Assembly (NCBI GenBank): GCA_022842325.1
Contig: JALHPU010000018.1
Coordinates: 1-64,000, forward strand
Reading direction: 5' to 3'
From: Sulfuritalea sp.
GTDB lineage: Bacteria; Pseudomonadota; Gammaproteobacteria; Burkholderiales; Rhodocyclaceae
Length of the DNA: 64,000 bases
Shown here: piece by piece, positions 1 to 8,815 of the stretch
Position numbering within the stretch: position 1 is the stretch's first letter
Layout: the number at the start of each line of letters is the position of its first letter
Notes under the pieces: generated by a model
The model's database searches: none
What the model was told of the DNA's origin: nothing
Seen by the model: the letters and a program-made list of their open reading frames with translations, nothing else
Position numbers and translations under genes: made by a program

Positions 1-2
1 CA

Positions 3-1034
3 GCGCCGCCGCCCCCGCCAGCGCCCCCGCCAGCGCCAGCGCGTCCCGCGCTGCCGCCGGCCCTGGTAAAGGCCGCCGAGTTGTATGCCGCGGGCAAGGA
101 GATGGATGCCATGCGCCGGCTGGAGTCGGCGATCAAGAACGGCGAAGACCTCGGCGAATACGAGTTGCGTGCCTGGGGCGGCCTGTTCGATCTGCTGCAG
201 GTGCTCGGTCGCCGGCCGGCCTTCGACGCGCTGGCGCTGACCTTCGCCCGCCGCTTCGAGAAATCGCCGCCGGCCTGGAGCGCCGCGGCCGAAGACCATA
301 ATATGGCGGCCGAAACCACCGGCGGGCGGGCCCATGTCTCCCTGAGCGGGGTGCTGAATGCCGGTGTCGGCGAAGTCCTCAAACAGACCATGAAACTGGC
401 TGCGACCAGCACCCTGGTGCGCATGGACGTGGCCAAGTTGACCGATGCCGACAACAATGGCGCCACGCTGCTGATGCGCGGGATTGCCGCCCTGAAGCGG
501 GCCAAGAAGGAGTTCTTGTTCGGCAGCCCCGAGCACCTGGCGCAGATCCTGGCGGCGAAACTGGTGCCCGGCGAACGCGACCATGAATCCATGTGGCTGC
601 TGTTGCTCGAGCTCTATCAGCAGGCTTTCCGCCAGGATGCATTCGAGGAGGCCGCAGTCAACTACGCGATCACCTTCGAGGTGTCGCCGCCCTCATGGGT
701 CGCCTTGCCGGAACGGCACGACGAGGCGCCGGATGCGTCGCAGCAGACCGCCGCGGCGGAAGGCTTCAGCCTGCAAGGCCAGCTGCTGGGTGCCGGCGCG
801 GCCGACTTCGCGCCGCTCGAGGCGGTAATGGCGGGGCGCGACGAATTCGACATCGACGCGCGCAAACTGGTGCGCATCGATGGCGCCAGCGCGCGGGCCT
901 TGCTCGAACTGCTGACGCGCCTTAGTGCCGGCGGCAAGAAGCTGCGCATCGTCGGCCTGAGCACGATGGTCGCCGCATTCCTGGAAACGCTGGGCTTTGC
1001 GAGAGTCGTCGAGCTGCGTTCCCGGGTCGTCTGA
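3..1034 (+). CDS. STAS-domain protein, 5' end outside window
   Basis: The reading frame is open from base 3 with no start codon that looks real, so the gene begins upstream of the window. The first visible residues are a Pro/Ala-rich linker (about 20 residues), then a helical stretch, then two STAS-like repeats (roughly residues 105-185 and 235-340 counted from base 3), each with the alternating beta-alpha pattern of anti-sigma-antagonist folds. STAS domains bind nucleotides or partner proteins. Here they may work in a scaffold or regulator; I see no catalytic motif. It ends 27 bases before hslV and could be co-transcribed with it. The internal TTG at 81 is not a convincing start because the frame stays coding upstream. 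The specific role is unknown. Confidence 0.75.
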   Translation, partial: APPPPPAPPPAPARPALPPALVKAAELYAAGKEMDAMRRLESAIKNGEDLGEYELRAWGGLFDLLQVLGRRPAFDALALTFARRFEKSPPAWSAAAEDHNMAAETTGGRAHVSLSGVLNAGVGEVLKQTMKLAATSTLVRMDVAKLTDADNNGATLLMRGIAALKRAKKEFLFGSPEHLAQILAAKLVPGERDHESMWLLLLELYQQAFRQDAFEEAAVNYAITFEVSPPSWVALPERHDEAPDASQQTAAAEGFSLQGQLLGAGAADFAPLEAVMAGRDEFDIDARKLVRIDGASARALLELLTRLSAGGKKLRIVGLSTMVAAFLETLGFARVVELRSRVV

Positions 1035-1061
1035 TTTCGACCTTTCAAGCCAAGGATTTCC

Positions 1062-1598
1062 ATGGAGCAATATCACGGCACCACCATCCTCTCCGTGCGC
1101 CGCGGCAGCAGCGTCGCGCTGGGCGGCGACGGCCAGGTCACGCTGGGCAACATCGTGGTCAAGGCCACCGCGCGCAAGGTGCGGCGGCTTTACAACGAGC
1201 AGATCCTGGCCGGATTCGCCGGCGGCACGGCGGACGCCTTCACGCTGTTCGAGCGCTTCGAGGCCAAGCTGGAGCAGTACCAGGGCAACCTGCTGCGCGC
1301 CGCCGTGGAACTGGCCAAGGACTGGCGCACCGACCGCGCGCTGCGCCGCCTGGAAGCCATGCTCTCGGTCGCCGACAGCGAGCATTCGCTGATCATCACC
1401 GGCAACGGCGACGTGCTCGAGCCGGAGTACGGCATCGTCGCCATCGGCAGCGGCGGCGCCTACGCGCAGTCGGCGGCGCGCGCGCTGCTGGAGAACACCG
1501 CACTGACGCCGGTCGAAATCGTCAAGAAGTCGCTGGAAATCGCCGGCGACCTGTGCATCTACACCAACCAGAATCATTTGATCGAAACTCTGGGTTGA
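1062..1598 (+). CDS. hslV: HslV, ATP-dependent protease peptidase subunit
   Basis: This is the proteolytic subunit of the cytosolic HslUV (ClpQY) protease, a threonine peptidase that stacks as two hexameric rings capped by HslU. The 178 residues match the family length. The N-terminus reads [11 protein letters not shown], with the catalytic Thr at residue 7 after a short propeptide, whereas enterobacterial HslV has Thr at residue 2; betaproteobacterial homologues commonly have this extension. The [14 protein letters not shown] segment near the C-terminus is the usual family motif. A Shine-Dalgarno-like AAGGA lies about 6 bases before the ATG. hslU follows after 52 bases, the normal operon order. 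Confidence 0.97.
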   Translation: MEQYHGTTILSVRRGSSVALGGDGQVTLGNIVVKATARKVRRLYNEQILAGFAGGTADAFTLFERFEAKLEQYQGNLLRAAVELAKDWRTDRALRRLEAMLSVADSEHSLIITGNGDVLEPEYGIVAIGSGGAYAQSAARALLENTALTPVEIVKKSLEIAGDLCIYTNQNHLIETLG

Positions 1599-1650
1599 TC
1601 GTTTCGCTCACCGCGGCACGGCAGAGCGTGCCGTGTCGAAAGGCCATTCA

Positions 1651-3012
1651 ATGTCCGCAATGACTCCCGCAGAAATCGTTTCCGAACTCGACAAGAACAT
1701 CGTCGGCCAGTCGCGCGCCAAGCGCGCCGTGGCCATCGCCCTGCGCAACCGCTGGCGGCGCATGCAGGTCGCCGATCCGTTGCGGACTGAAATCACGCCG
1801 AAGAACATCCTGATGATCGGCCCCACGGGGGTGGGCAAGACCGAGATCGCGCGGCGCCTGGCGCGGCTGGCCAACGCGCCCTTCATCAAGATCGAGGCGA
1901 CCAAGTTCACCGAAGTCGGCTACGTCGGCCGCGACGTCGACACCATCATCCGCGACCTGGCCGAGACGGCGATCAAGAACGCCCGTGAGGAAGCCATGCG
2001 CATCGTGCGCGATCGCGCCATGGATGCCGCCGAGGACCGCGTGCTCGACGTGCTGCTGCCGCCGGCACGAGGAGTCGGCGCCGGTGACACGGCGGAAGAG
2101 AGCGGAACGCGCCAGAAGTTTCGCAAGAAGCTGCGTGAAGGCGAACTCGACGAGAAGGAAATCGAGGTCGAGGTCGCCGCACCGCAGGCCAGCATGGAAA
2201 TCTTTGCGCCGCCCGGCATGGAAGACCTGACCCAGCAGCTGCAGGGCATGTTTCAGAACATCGGCGGCGGCAAGAAGCGCCAGCGCAAGATGAAAATCAG
2301 CGATGCCCTCAAGTCGCTGGCCGACGAGGAGGCCGCGCGGCTGATCAACGACGAGGAAGTCAAGACCGCGGCGCTGAAGAACGTCGAGCAGAACGGCATC
2401 GTCTTCCTCGACGAGATAGATAAGATCGCCTCGCGTTCCGAGGCGCACGGCGCCGAGGTTTCGCGCCAGGGCGTGCAGCGCGACCTGCTGCCGCTGGTGG
2501 AAGGCACCACGGTGAGCACCAAGTACGGCATGATCAAGACCGACCACATCCTGTTCATCGCCAGCGGCGCCTTCCACCTGGCCAAGCCCTCCGACCTGAT
2601 TCCCGAACTGCAGGGCCGCTTCCCGATCCGCGTCGAGCTCGATTCGCTGTCGGTCGACGACTTCCAGCGCATCCTGACCCAGACCGATGCCTGCCTGACG
2701 CGCCAGTACCAGGCCCTGCTGGCGACCGAAGGCGTGACGCTGGAGTTCGTCGCCGACGGCATCCAGCGCCTGGCCGAGATCGCCTTCCAGGTGAACGAAA
2801 AGACCGAGAACATCGGCGCGCGCCGGCTGTACACGGTCATGGAAAAGCTGCTAGAGGAAATCTCCTTCGACGCCGGTGCTCTGCACGCCGGGAATAGCGC
2901 TTCGCGCGCCGGCGAACGCGGCGGCGAGAAACTCGTGCTCGATGGCGCCTATGTCGACGCCAAGCTCGGCGAACTGGCGAAGAACGAAGACCTCTCGCGC
3001 TACGTGCTGTAG
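1651..3012 (+). CDS. hslU: HslU, ATPase/unfoldase subunit of HslUV
   Basis: This AAA+ ATPase unfolds substrates and feeds them to HslV. Visible landmarks are the Walker A motif GPTGVGKT (residues 57-64), the intermediate I-domain with the family-typical [17 protein letters not shown] stretch, Walker B FLDEID (about 251-256), and the C-terminal LSRYVL tail that docks into HslV pockets. I choose the ATG at 1651, preceded by GAAAGG, rather than an in-frame GTG at 1633. Length from 1651 is 453 residues, within the family range. Two oddities: residues about 141-148 are encoded by a copy of the dispersed 22-nt repeat, and a Gly/Ala/Arg-rich insertion near residues 411-430 precedes the last strand. 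Confidence 0.97.
   Translation: MSAMTPAEIVSELDKNIVGQSRAKRAVAIALRNRWRRMQVADPLRTEITPKNILMIGPTGVGKTEIARRLARLANAPFIKIEATKFTEVGYVGRDVDTIIRDLAETAIKNAREEAMRIVRDRAMDAAEDRVLDVLLPPARGVGAGDTAEESGTRQKFRKKLREGELDEKEIEVEVAAPQASMEIFAPPGMEDLTQQLQGMFQNIGGGKKRQRKMKISDALKSLADEEAARLINDEEVKTAALKNVEQNGIVFLDEIDKIASRSEAHGAEVSRQGVQRDLLPLVEGTTVSTKYGMIKTDHILFIASGAFHLAKPSDLIPELQGRFPIRVELDSLSVDDFQRILTQTDACLTRQYQALLATEGVTLEFVADGIQRLAEIAFQVNEKTENIGARRLYTVMEKLLEEISFDAGALHAGNSASRAGERGGEKLVLDGAYVDAKLGELAKNEDLSRYVL
2073..2094 (+). repeat. Dispersed 22-nt repeat, copy inside hslU
   Basis: This copy starts AGTCGGCGCCGG and ends ACGGCG. It lies in the variable I-domain region of hslU and encodes GVGAGDTA. Confidence 0.75.
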
Positions 3013-3191
3013 CCATGCGCCGAGCCGCCTCAAGCATGGCGCAGCCATGCAACCGGAGCCGCGTAGCGGCGAACACCCGTGCTCCACTGACGGCTTTGCA
3101 CAGCCGTCCGGCTACGTCGGCGCGGAGCAGTGCTCCGCGAAACCCCGACTCCGCCCCCCGCCTGGGCGGGGGCTGGGGGGTGGGGGCGTAA
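3013..3191 (+). repeat. Intergenic palindrome cluster shared with 12919-13099
   Basis: Non-coding spacer made of consecutive hairpins. 3090-3107 pairs ACGGCT with AGCCGT. 3121-3139 is a 9+1+9 palindrome with CGCGGAGCA arms. 3150-3180 holds complementary C-rich and G-rich tracts. The spacer at 12919-13099 carries the same string of blocks (GAGCCGCG, CGGCGAAC, the CGCGGAGCA palindrome, CTGGGGG). This resembles a REP/BIME-type mosaic. It may also terminate hslUV transcripts. Confidence 0.6.
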
Positions 3192-4067
3192 ATGTTCGAG
3201 CGCATCGCGGGAATCGTCTTCCCGATCTACGCCGTGGTCGCGGTCGGCTATGCCTACGGGCGCTGGAAGAAGCCGGACATGGCTTTCGCCAACCAGCTCA
3301 ACATGGATATTTTCGTGCCGGCGCTGGTGTTCGCCGCGCTGGCCTCGAAATCCTTCGACATCGGGCAGAACCTGCCGCTGTTGCTCGGCGCCACGGTGGT
3401 GGTGCTCGGCACCGGGCTGCTGGCCTGGCCGGTGGCGCGCCTGCTGGGCGTGGCGAACAACACCTTCGTGCCGCCGATGATGTTCAAGAATTCCGGCAAC
3501 ATGGGCCTGCCGCTGGCGGTGCTGGCCTTCGGCGAAGCGGCCTTGCCGGCGGCCGTAGTGCTGTTCTTCGCCGAGAATTTCCTGCACTACTCGCTCGGCA
3601 CCTGGATGCTCGACCACCGCGCCAAGCTGTGGAATCTGTGGCGGGTGCCGGTGATCGCCGCGGCGCTGGCCGGCCTGGCGGTCAGCGTGCTGCAGTTTCC
3701 GCTGTGGCAGCCGCTGTGGCTGGGGATCAAGATGCTCGGCGACGTGTCGATTCCGCTGCTGTTGTTCTCGCTCGGCGTGCGCCTTACCGACAGCCGCCAT
3801 GCCGACTGGAAGATCAGCATCGTCGGCGCGCTGACCACGCCGGTCGCCGGCGTGCTGGTGGCGCTGCTGATGAACCAGGTGCTGGGCCTGACCGGGCGCG
3901 ATGCCGCGATGCTGATCCTGTTCGGGGCATTGCCGCCGGCCGTGCTCAACTACATCTTCGCCGAGCGCTACCACCAGGAACCCGAGCGCGTCGCCTCAAT
4001 GGTCCTGATCGGCAACACGGCGTCGCTGCTGATCATTCCTCTGACTCTGGCCTGGATTTTGCATTGA
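3192..4067 (+). CDS. AEC-family (auxin efflux carrier-like) transporter
   Basis: A 291-residue inner-membrane protein with about ten hydrophobic segments, the AEC (PIN-like) family length. It begins MFERIAGIVFPIYAVVAVGY and shows the paired half-repeat pattern, with conserved KNSGNMGLPL in the first half and a NYIFAERYH motif near the end. Family members export or exchange small organic acids or amino acids; the substrate cannot be read from the sequence. It sits alone behind the hairpin spacer, so it is probably transcribed separately from hslUV. The start ATG is preceded by a G-rich stretch that can serve as ribosome-binding site. Confidence 0.88.
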   Translation: MFERIAGIVFPIYAVVAVGYAYGRWKKPDMAFANQLNMDIFVPALVFAALASKSFDIGQNLPLLLGATVVVLGTGLLAWPVARLLGVANNTFVPPMMFKNSGNMGLPLAVLAFGEAALPAAVVLFFAENFLHYSLGTWMLDHRAKLWNLWRVPVIAAALAGLAVSVLQFPLWQPLWLGIKMLGDVSIPLLLFSLGVRLTDSRHADWKISIVGALTTPVAGVLVALLMNQVLGLTGRDAAMLILFGALPPAVLNYIFAERYHQEPERVASMVLIGNTASLLIIPLTLAWILH

Positions 4068-4202
4068 ATTTTCATCACAGGAGCCGGCATGCTGGCGATG
4101 GACAGGTGTTTCACGAGCGAGCCGGCGCCTGAGGGAACCCCGATTGACTAGGCGGGTCGGAGCTCGGATACTTTGCAAATCAAGCCGGACTCCTGAACCG
4201 AT

Positions 4203-5210
4203 TTGTTGAGGAACAGCACCCTGGACTCCCCGTTTCAGCCGCACAGCGGCATCTCGCACCTGAATTCGACGCTCTTCGACATCAATCAAAGCGATGTCAC
4301 GGGCACGGTGAATATGGCCAGTCCGGGAGCCGTCGCGGATGCCATCTGCAGCATTTTGGGCAAGCGCTATGCGGACTTCGACGAAGTCCTCCTGCGCGAC
4401 GGTTTTCTCGATATTGAGGATATTTTCTGGGGACGCATGCCCGGGCTGCTACCCTGCGACACTCCCTACCACGATCTGCGCCACTCGATGAGCACGGCCC
4501 TGGCCATGGCGCGCATGGTCGATGGCTATGAGGCGGTACACGGCGGCGACGGGCCGGCGTTGGGTGCGGAGCTGGCCACCCTGGGCGTGCTGCTGGCGCT
4601 GTTTCACGACGTCGGCTTCATTCGCCGGCTTTCCGAGGCGGGGATCAACGGTGCCTGCCTGATCCGCGAGCACGAACAGCGCAGCGTGGACTACATGCGC
4701 GGCTATCTCGCCGCCGGCCCGCTGGCCAGGTATTCCGAGCTCGCCGAATTGATCCATACCACCAATTTCGCCAAGTGCACCTGCGAAATTCTCGACGGTC
4801 TGGCTCCGCGGCTGGTCGACCTGGGCAAGATGCTCGGAACCTCGGATCTGGTCAGCCAGATTTCCGGCCGCTATTACCTCGAGCGCTGCCGCCACTTCCT
4901 GTTCCAGGAGTTCGTCGCGGCAGGCGCCGACCGCACCACTTCGCCCAGCGGTGACGTCGTGATCCTCTACCCGACGCCGGAAGACCTGCTGCGCAAGACC
5001 CCCGGCTTTTACGAGCACCTGGTCAAGCCGCGCCTCGACGGGGACTTCAGCAAGGCGTATCGCTACATCGCCGCGCACTTCGGCGGCGGCGACCCCTATG
5101 CGAATTCGATACAACGCAACCTCGATTTCCTGCGCGGCATGATCGAGCGCAACGACTTTTCGCGCCTGACCCGCAAGCCGGTACCGCTGATGCCCCTGCC
5201 GGCGGCGTGA
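4203..5210 (+). CDS. HD-domain metal-dependent phosphohydrolase-like protein
   Basis: The protein has an HD signature: a His in the YHDLRHS context (about residue 90), the HD pair in LFHDVGF (about 138-139), and a later HEQRSVDYM helix, in the order seen in HD/PDEase metal-binding folds. Such proteins hydrolyse nucleotides or cyclic nucleotides, but the substrate is not predictable. No membrane segment or second domain is seen. The start is uncertain: the longest form uses TTG at 4203, and an in-frame ATG lies at 4314. Neither has a strong Shine-Dalgarno, and all recognisable domain sequence lies after 4314. It appears monocistronic. Confidence 0.7.
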   Translation: MLRNSTLDSPFQPHSGISHLNSTLFDINQSDVTGTVNMASPGAVADAICSILGKRYADFDEVLLRDGFLDIEDIFWGRMPGLLPCDTPYHDLRHSMSTALAMARMVDGYEAVHGGDGPALGAELATLGVLLALFHDVGFIRRLSEAGINGACLIREHEQRSVDYMRGYLAAGPLARYSELAELIHTTNFAKCTCEILDGLAPRLVDLGKMLGTSDLVSQISGRYYLERCRHFLFQEFVAAGADRTTSPSGDVVILYPTPEDLLRKTPGFYEHLVKPRLDGDFSKAYRYIAAHFGGGDPYANSIQRNLDFLRGMIERNDFSRLTRKPVPLMPLPAA

Positions 5211-5296
5211 GGCGCACGACACCCGCCGCACCGCATCCTGCCGATGATCTGCCCCATGCCGGGCGCACTGTCGAGGGAACTCGCTGCGAATCTGGT

Positions 5297-5316
5297 ATAT
5301 TAGCCACCACTAATAT
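5297..5316 (+). promoter_or_regulatory. Inverted repeat upstream of C_GCAxxG_C_C gene
   Basis: ATATTAG and CTAATAT face each other across six bases, ending 17 bases before the ATG at 5334. The A+T-rich arms in a G+C-rich background suggest an operator overlapping a -10 element. The regulator is unknown. Confidence 0.45.
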
Positions 5317-5333
5317 GTAGGCGGGAGTTTCCC

Positions 5334-5816
5334 ATGAACATCGAAGAGAAGCGAGCCCTCGGCGAGCAGGCCTGCCAGAAGGCCATCAGGTACGAACTGG
5401 ACTACGGCTGCTGCCCGCAATGCGTGCTGGCCACCGTGCAGGAAACCGTGGGCGGCATCGATGACCAGACCATCAAGGCCAGCCACGGGCTGTCGGGCGG
5501 CGGCGCCTTGCTCGGCGAAGGCGTGTGCGGTGCGCTCAGCGGCGGCCTGATGGCGCTCAGCGCGAAGTATGGCCGCGATCGCGACAAGCTCGACCGCGGC
5601 CGCTACATCAGCAATTTCATGAAGGCGAGGGACCTTACCGAGCGCTTCCGCGCCGAGTTCGGCGGCGTCACCTGCCAGGACTTGCAACGACAGTTCACCG
5701 GCCGCACCTACGACATGTGGAATGCCGAGGAATATCAGGCCTTCGACCACGCGCGCGGCCAGCAATGCGCCCGTGCCACCGGTACCGTGACGCGATGGGT
5801 GGTCGAAATGCTCTGA
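5334..5816 (+). CDS. C_GCAxxG_C_C family protein
   Basis: A 160-residue soluble protein with the cysteine pattern of the C_GCAxxG_C_C family: GCCPQC near residues 24-29, GVCGALSGG near 64-72, then single Cys residues in VTCQDL and QQCARA. The family is thought to be redox-active or metal-binding and often sits near oxidoreductases; no reaction is established for it. The ATG has a GGCGGGA ribosome-binding site and an A+T-rich inverted repeat just upstream. The DUF302 gene follows 87 bases later and may share the transcript. Family assignment is fairly secure; function is not. Confidence 0.8.
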   Translation: MNIEEKRALGEQACQKAIRYELDYGCCPQCVLATVQETVGGIDDQTIKASHGLSGGGALLGEGVCGALSGGLMALSAKYGRDRDKLDRGRYISNFMKARDLTERFRAEFGGVTCQDLQRQFTGRTYDMWNAEEYQAFDHARGQQCARATGTVTRWVVEML

Positions 5817-5903
5817 GCGCCATCCCGTCGCATTTCCATGCAGCAGCAATATCCGATACGGTGAACAGCCGCAACATCAACCCGGCATCAAAGGTAAAAA
5901 ATC

Positions 5904-6293
5904 ATGACCACCATCAATTTCAAGCGCGAGATATCCGATTCCTTCGACCACGCCATCGAGCGCATCATCAAGGCCCTGGGGGCGGAAGGTTTCGGCATCC
6001 TGACGCGCATCGACATGCACAGCAAGATCAAGGAAAAGACCGGCAAGGACATCGTGCCCACGGTGATCCTCGGCGCCTGCAACCCGAACCTTGCCTACGA
6101 GGCCTACACCGCCAACAGCGACGTGGCAAGCCTGTTGCCGTGCAATGCGGTGGTGCGCGAGATTGCGCCGGGCAAGGTTTCGCTGGAACTCGCGGCGCCG
6201 TCCGCGATGATGCAGATACTCGGCGATGCACGGCTGACCAAGCTGGCGCTCGAGGCCGATGCGCTGATCCAGAAGGCGCTGGACCAGGCCTGA
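5904..6293 (+). CDS. DUF302-domain protein
   Basis: The 129 residues form one DUF302 domain: an N-terminal strand and helix (FDHAIERIIKALGAEGFGIL), the central LGACNPNLAYEAY segment and the LLPCNAVVRE strand. DUF302 is a small alpha/beta fold often found with sulfur-metabolism or redox genes, with no proven activity. There is no signal peptide, so it is probably cytosolic. It lies downstream of the C_GCAxxG_C_C gene in the same direction, which supports a shared redox or sulfur role by inference only. A copy of the dispersed repeat lies about 40 bases after its stop. Confidence 0.85.
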   Translation: MTTINFKREISDSFDHAIERIIKALGAEGFGILTRIDMHSKIKEKTGKDIVPTVILGACNPNLAYEAYTANSDVASLLPCNAVVREIAPGKVSLELAAPSAMMQILGDARLTKLALEADALIQKALDQA

Positions 6294-6335
6294 GGGGAGT
6301 TTCACGCGGCGGCACGGCACGCCTTGGGCTGTCGC

Positions 6336-6359
6336 GGCGCCGTGTCGCCAGCGCCGACT
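6336..6359 (-). repeat. Dispersed 22-nt repeat, intergenic copy
   Basis: On the minus strand it reads AGTCGGCGCTGG... and ends ACGGCG. It lies between the DUF302 gene and the cytochrome gene. Confidence 0.75.
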
Positions 6360-6442
6360 GTTAAGGTTCCCGGCGAGTCGGAGATACGCCGGCACCGCAC
6401 CAGCGCCGGCTTGCTTCAGACCGCAGGGTGATTTGACCTTTA

Positions 6443-6456
6443 TTGATTGCAATCAA
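6443..6456 (+). promoter_or_regulatory. FNR/Anr-type box, perfect consensus
   Basis: TTGATTGCAATCAA is an exact match to the TTGAT-N4-ATCAA consensus and sits inside an 18-bp perfect palindrome (6441-6458). It is centred 79 bases before the cytochrome ATG. A TATCGA hexamer at 6477-6482 would place the box near -40, the class II activator position. It predicts induction under low oxygen or by nitrogen oxides through an FNR/Dnr-like regulator. Confidence 0.75.
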
Positions 6457-6528
6457 TAGGCGATGCTGCTTCCTGGTATCGAATGGATTAGTCGCCGAAT
6501 AACGCAATCCATCAAAGCGGGAGCTGAA

Positions 6529-6993
6529 ATGAAAAAAATCTGCCTGTTGCTGGCGTTGGCTGGCTGCGTCGCTGTTCCGGTTCATGCCGAAGGCAATATC
6601 TCGGCAAAGCAGTCCGAGGTAATGAAAAAACTCCTTGTGACCTATGCCGACAAGGCGAAGCAGGAGGTCAAGGAGGAGAAAGGACGGGGGACGGTCTCGG
6701 ACAAGGCGTTTACCGCAGACGCCGGGCGGAAGTTCTACCTCGTCCGGCGCACCTGGCAGTCCGGCGACTTCACCTGTTCCGGTTGCCATACCGAGGATCC
6801 GCGAAAGGAAGGCAGGCACATTACGACCAAGATGCCGATCAAGCCGCTGGCACCTTCGGCAAACCCGGAGCGTTTTACCGATATCCATAAGGTGGAAGCG
6901 AACTTCACGGCGCATTGCATGGATCTCCATGAAAGAGATTGCCGCGCTCACGAAAAAGGCAATCTGATCGCCTACCTGATGTCCGTCAAGTAA
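6529..6993 (+). CDS. SHP/DUF1924-type periplasmic c-type cytochrome
   Basis: The ATG at 6529 follows GGGAGCTGAA and opens a signal peptide (MKKICLLLALAGC... ending VHA). The mature part carries one haem-c site, CSGCH, at residues 83-87, and ends with the family pattern of two further cysteines (HCMDLHERDC) before a YLMSV helix. This arrangement fits the SHP (sphaeroides haem protein) group, annotated as DUF1924: monohaem cytochromes that can bind oxygen or nitric oxide and are usually encoded beside a dihaem cytochrome and a b-type membrane cytochrome. Those partners are absent here. The perfect FNR-type box upstream suggests low-oxygen expression, and a strong terminator follows. Confidence 0.82.
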   Translation: MKKICLLLALAGCVAVPVHAEGNISAKQSEVMKKLLVTYADKAKQEVKEEKGRGTVSDKAFTADAGRKFYLVRRTWQSGDFTCSGCHTEDPRKEGRHITTKMPIKPLAPSANPERFTDIHKVEANFTAHCMDLHERDCRAHEKGNLIAYLMSVK

Positions 6994-7012
6994 GCCAAGC
7001 CGACGCATCCAG

Positions 7013-7070
7013 GCATCGGCCTGAAGCGGCTCCGCACGCAGCGGAGCCGCTTCTGGCCGATGCGCATTTT
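7013..7070 (+). terminator. Rho-independent terminator after the cytochrome gene
   Basis: A long hairpin: arms 7013-7034 and 7042-7063 pair over 21 positions with a single T-T mismatch and a 7-base loop, followed by ATTTT. It isolates the cytochrome transcript from the next gene. Confidence 0.85.
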
Positions 7071-7150
7071 GGTTCGGCTTTGCGGCGGCCCGTGTCATTG
7101 GCGCCGCTTTGCCCTAAAGTTCACCGGAACCTTCATTGGGCGCCCGGCGC

Positions 7151-8317
7151 ATGAACCCGACCTTCGGCTTGTCCGTTTTCCACTCAGCATCCCGGCCTGT
7201 CGGCCGCGCTCTGGCCGCGCTGTGCGCCGTACTGCTGGCCGGCTGCGCCGGCGATGCGACCTTGCGCGAGGCCATGCCGCAGCGACCGGCGGACGTGCGG
7301 ACGCAGATCGCCGGCCTGATGCCCGCCGCCACGGCGGACCGCGCAGGCTGGGCCGTCGATATCTATGCGGCGCTGGCCGCGCTCGAAATTGCGCCCAGCG
7401 CGGCGAACATCTGCGCGGTGCTGGCGGTGACCGAACAGGAATCGAGCTACCGTGCCGACCCGGAGGTGCCCAGGCTCGGCCAGATTGCCTGGGGCGAGAT
7501 CGACCGCCGCGCCGAGCGCCTGGGCATTCCCGCGGTGGCGGTGCACCTCGCGCTCAAGCTGCCGTCGTCGAACGGCAAGAGCTACGCCGAGCGCATCGAC
7601 GCAGTGAAGACCGAGAAGGAACTGAGCCTGGTCTTCGAGGACCTGACCGACCGCGTGCCCCTCGGCAAGCGGCTGTTCGCCAGCTGGAACCCGGTGCGCA
7701 CCGGCGGACCGATGCAGGTCAGCATCGCCTTTGCCGAACGCCACGCCGCGGCGCGCAGCTATCCCTACGCGGTGACGGACTCGATCCGCCATGAGGTGTT
7801 TTCGCGGCGCGGCGGTCTGTATTTCGGCATCGCCCACCTGCTCGACTATCCGGCCGCCTACGACAAACACATCTATCGCTTCGCCGATTTCAACGCCGGC
7901 CGCTATGCCAGCCGCAACGCGGCTTTCCAGAATGCGGTGAGCATCGCCTCGGGCATTCCGCTCGATCTCGATGGCGACCTGGTGCGCCATGGCGACGAGG
8001 ACGAGGCCAGGCCGGGCAGCACCGAGCTGGCGGTGCGTTCGATCGCCAGGCGCCTCGACCTCGGCAACGCCGCGATCCGCCTGGCGCTGGAGCAGGGCGA
8101 CGGCCAGGCCTTCGAGCGCAGCACGCTTTACCAGCGCGTCTTCGAGCTGGCCGAGCGCCTGGAGCGTCAGCCGGTGCCGCGTGCGCTGCTGCCGCGCATC
8201 GCGCTGCAGGGCCCGAAGATCACACGCAAGCTGACCACGGAATGGTTCGCCAACCGGGTGGATGAGCGCTACCGCAAATGCGTGGCGCGCGCGACGGCGG
8301 TGGCTGCCGCAAGCTAG
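7151..8317 (+). CDS. DUF1615-family lipoprotein
   Basis: The ATG at 7151 opens a signal peptide with lipobox LLAGC, so the mature protein should be lipid-anchored, probably to the outer membrane. The body (about 360 residues) matches DUF1615. It includes a segment like the glutamate region of lytic transglycosylase folds (TEQESSYRADPEV, about residues 97-109) and a GPMQVS motif followed by an aromatic-rich segment, both reminiscent of lysozyme-like enzymes. Peptidoglycan cleavage is therefore possible but unproven. It is followed 8 bases later by the convergent marR gene. Confidence 0.78.
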   Translation: MNPTFGLSVFHSASRPVGRALAALCAVLLAGCAGDATLREAMPQRPADVRTQIAGLMPAATADRAGWAVDIYAALAALEIAPSAANICAVLAVTEQESSYRADPEVPRLGQIAWGEIDRRAERLGIPAVAVHLALKLPSSNGKSYAERIDAVKTEKELSLVFEDLTDRVPLGKRLFASWNPVRTGGPMQVSIAFAERHAAARSYPYAVTDSIRHEVFSRRGGLYFGIAHLLDYPAAYDKHIYRFADFNAGRYASRNAAFQNAVSIASGIPLDLDGDLVRHGDEDEARPGSTELAVRSIARRLDLGNAAIRLALEQGDGQAFERSTLYQRVFELAERLERQPVPRALLPRIALQGPKITRKLTTEWFANRVDERYRKCVARATAVAAAS

Positions 8318-8325
8318 TCGCCGGT

Positions 8326-8775
8326 TCAGGCCTTCTGCCGGCGAAAGCGGCTCAGCAGTTCCAGCAGCAGTTTCTTCTCGGCAATCGTGAAGGGCTTGCA
8401 GACTTCCTTTTCGTGCGCACTGGCGCGCCGGATCGCCTCGGCCAGCAGTTCGCGGCCGGCATCGGTCAGGTGCAGGTGATTGTGGCGGCGGTCGGTGGTC
8501 GAGGTGCGGCGCTCGACCAGGCCGCGCTTGGCCAGCTTGTCGAGCAGGGGCACCACCGAGGAGCGTTCCAGGCTGACCGTCGCGGCGAGCTTCGACTGGG
8601 TGATGCCGTCATTCTGCTGCAGCACTTCGAGTACGGAAAAGATCGCCGGCGTGACCTCGATCTCGTCGAGCCGGCTGGCGAAATGCTCGAACACCGCGAG
8701 TTGCGCGAGGCGCAAATGGAAGCCGACGTGGTTGGCGAGGCAGCCGATGGCGGGGGGCTTGCGATTGGCGGGCAT
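8326..8775 (-). CDS. MarR-family transcriptional regulator
   Basis: A 149-residue MarR protein with an N-terminal dimer helix, a winged helix (ITQSKLAATVSLERSSVVPLLDKLAKRGLVERR, then the DRRHNHLHLT wing) and a C-terminal dimerisation helix. MarR repressors of aromatic catabolism respond to ligands, including hydroxycinnamoyl-CoA or benzoyl-CoA esters in several known cases. It is divergent from the feruloyl-CoA-synthase-like ligase, and the 308-base gap holds a perfect 13-bp inverted repeat beside each promoter-like region. I infer that it represses the 9.1-14.9 kb cluster and itself, with a CoA thioester as likely ligand. Confidence 0.88.
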   Translation of the reverse strand: MPANRKPPAIGCLANHVGFHLRLAQLAVFEHFASRLDEIEVTPAIFSVLEVLQQNDGITQSKLAATVSLERSSVVPLLDKLAKRGLVERRTSTTDRRHNHLHLTDAGRELLAEAIRRASAHEKEVCKPFTIAEKKLLLELLSRFRRQKA

Positions 8776-8815
8776 GGCGATCGGACGGGTGTCCGTGGAA
8801 TGGTTTGTCGACTGA

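Noticed and set aside
4089-4151. A 20-codon frame with CAGGAG upstream between the AEC and HD genes
   Set aside because: Too short, with no protein features or repeat elsewhere; chance is likely.
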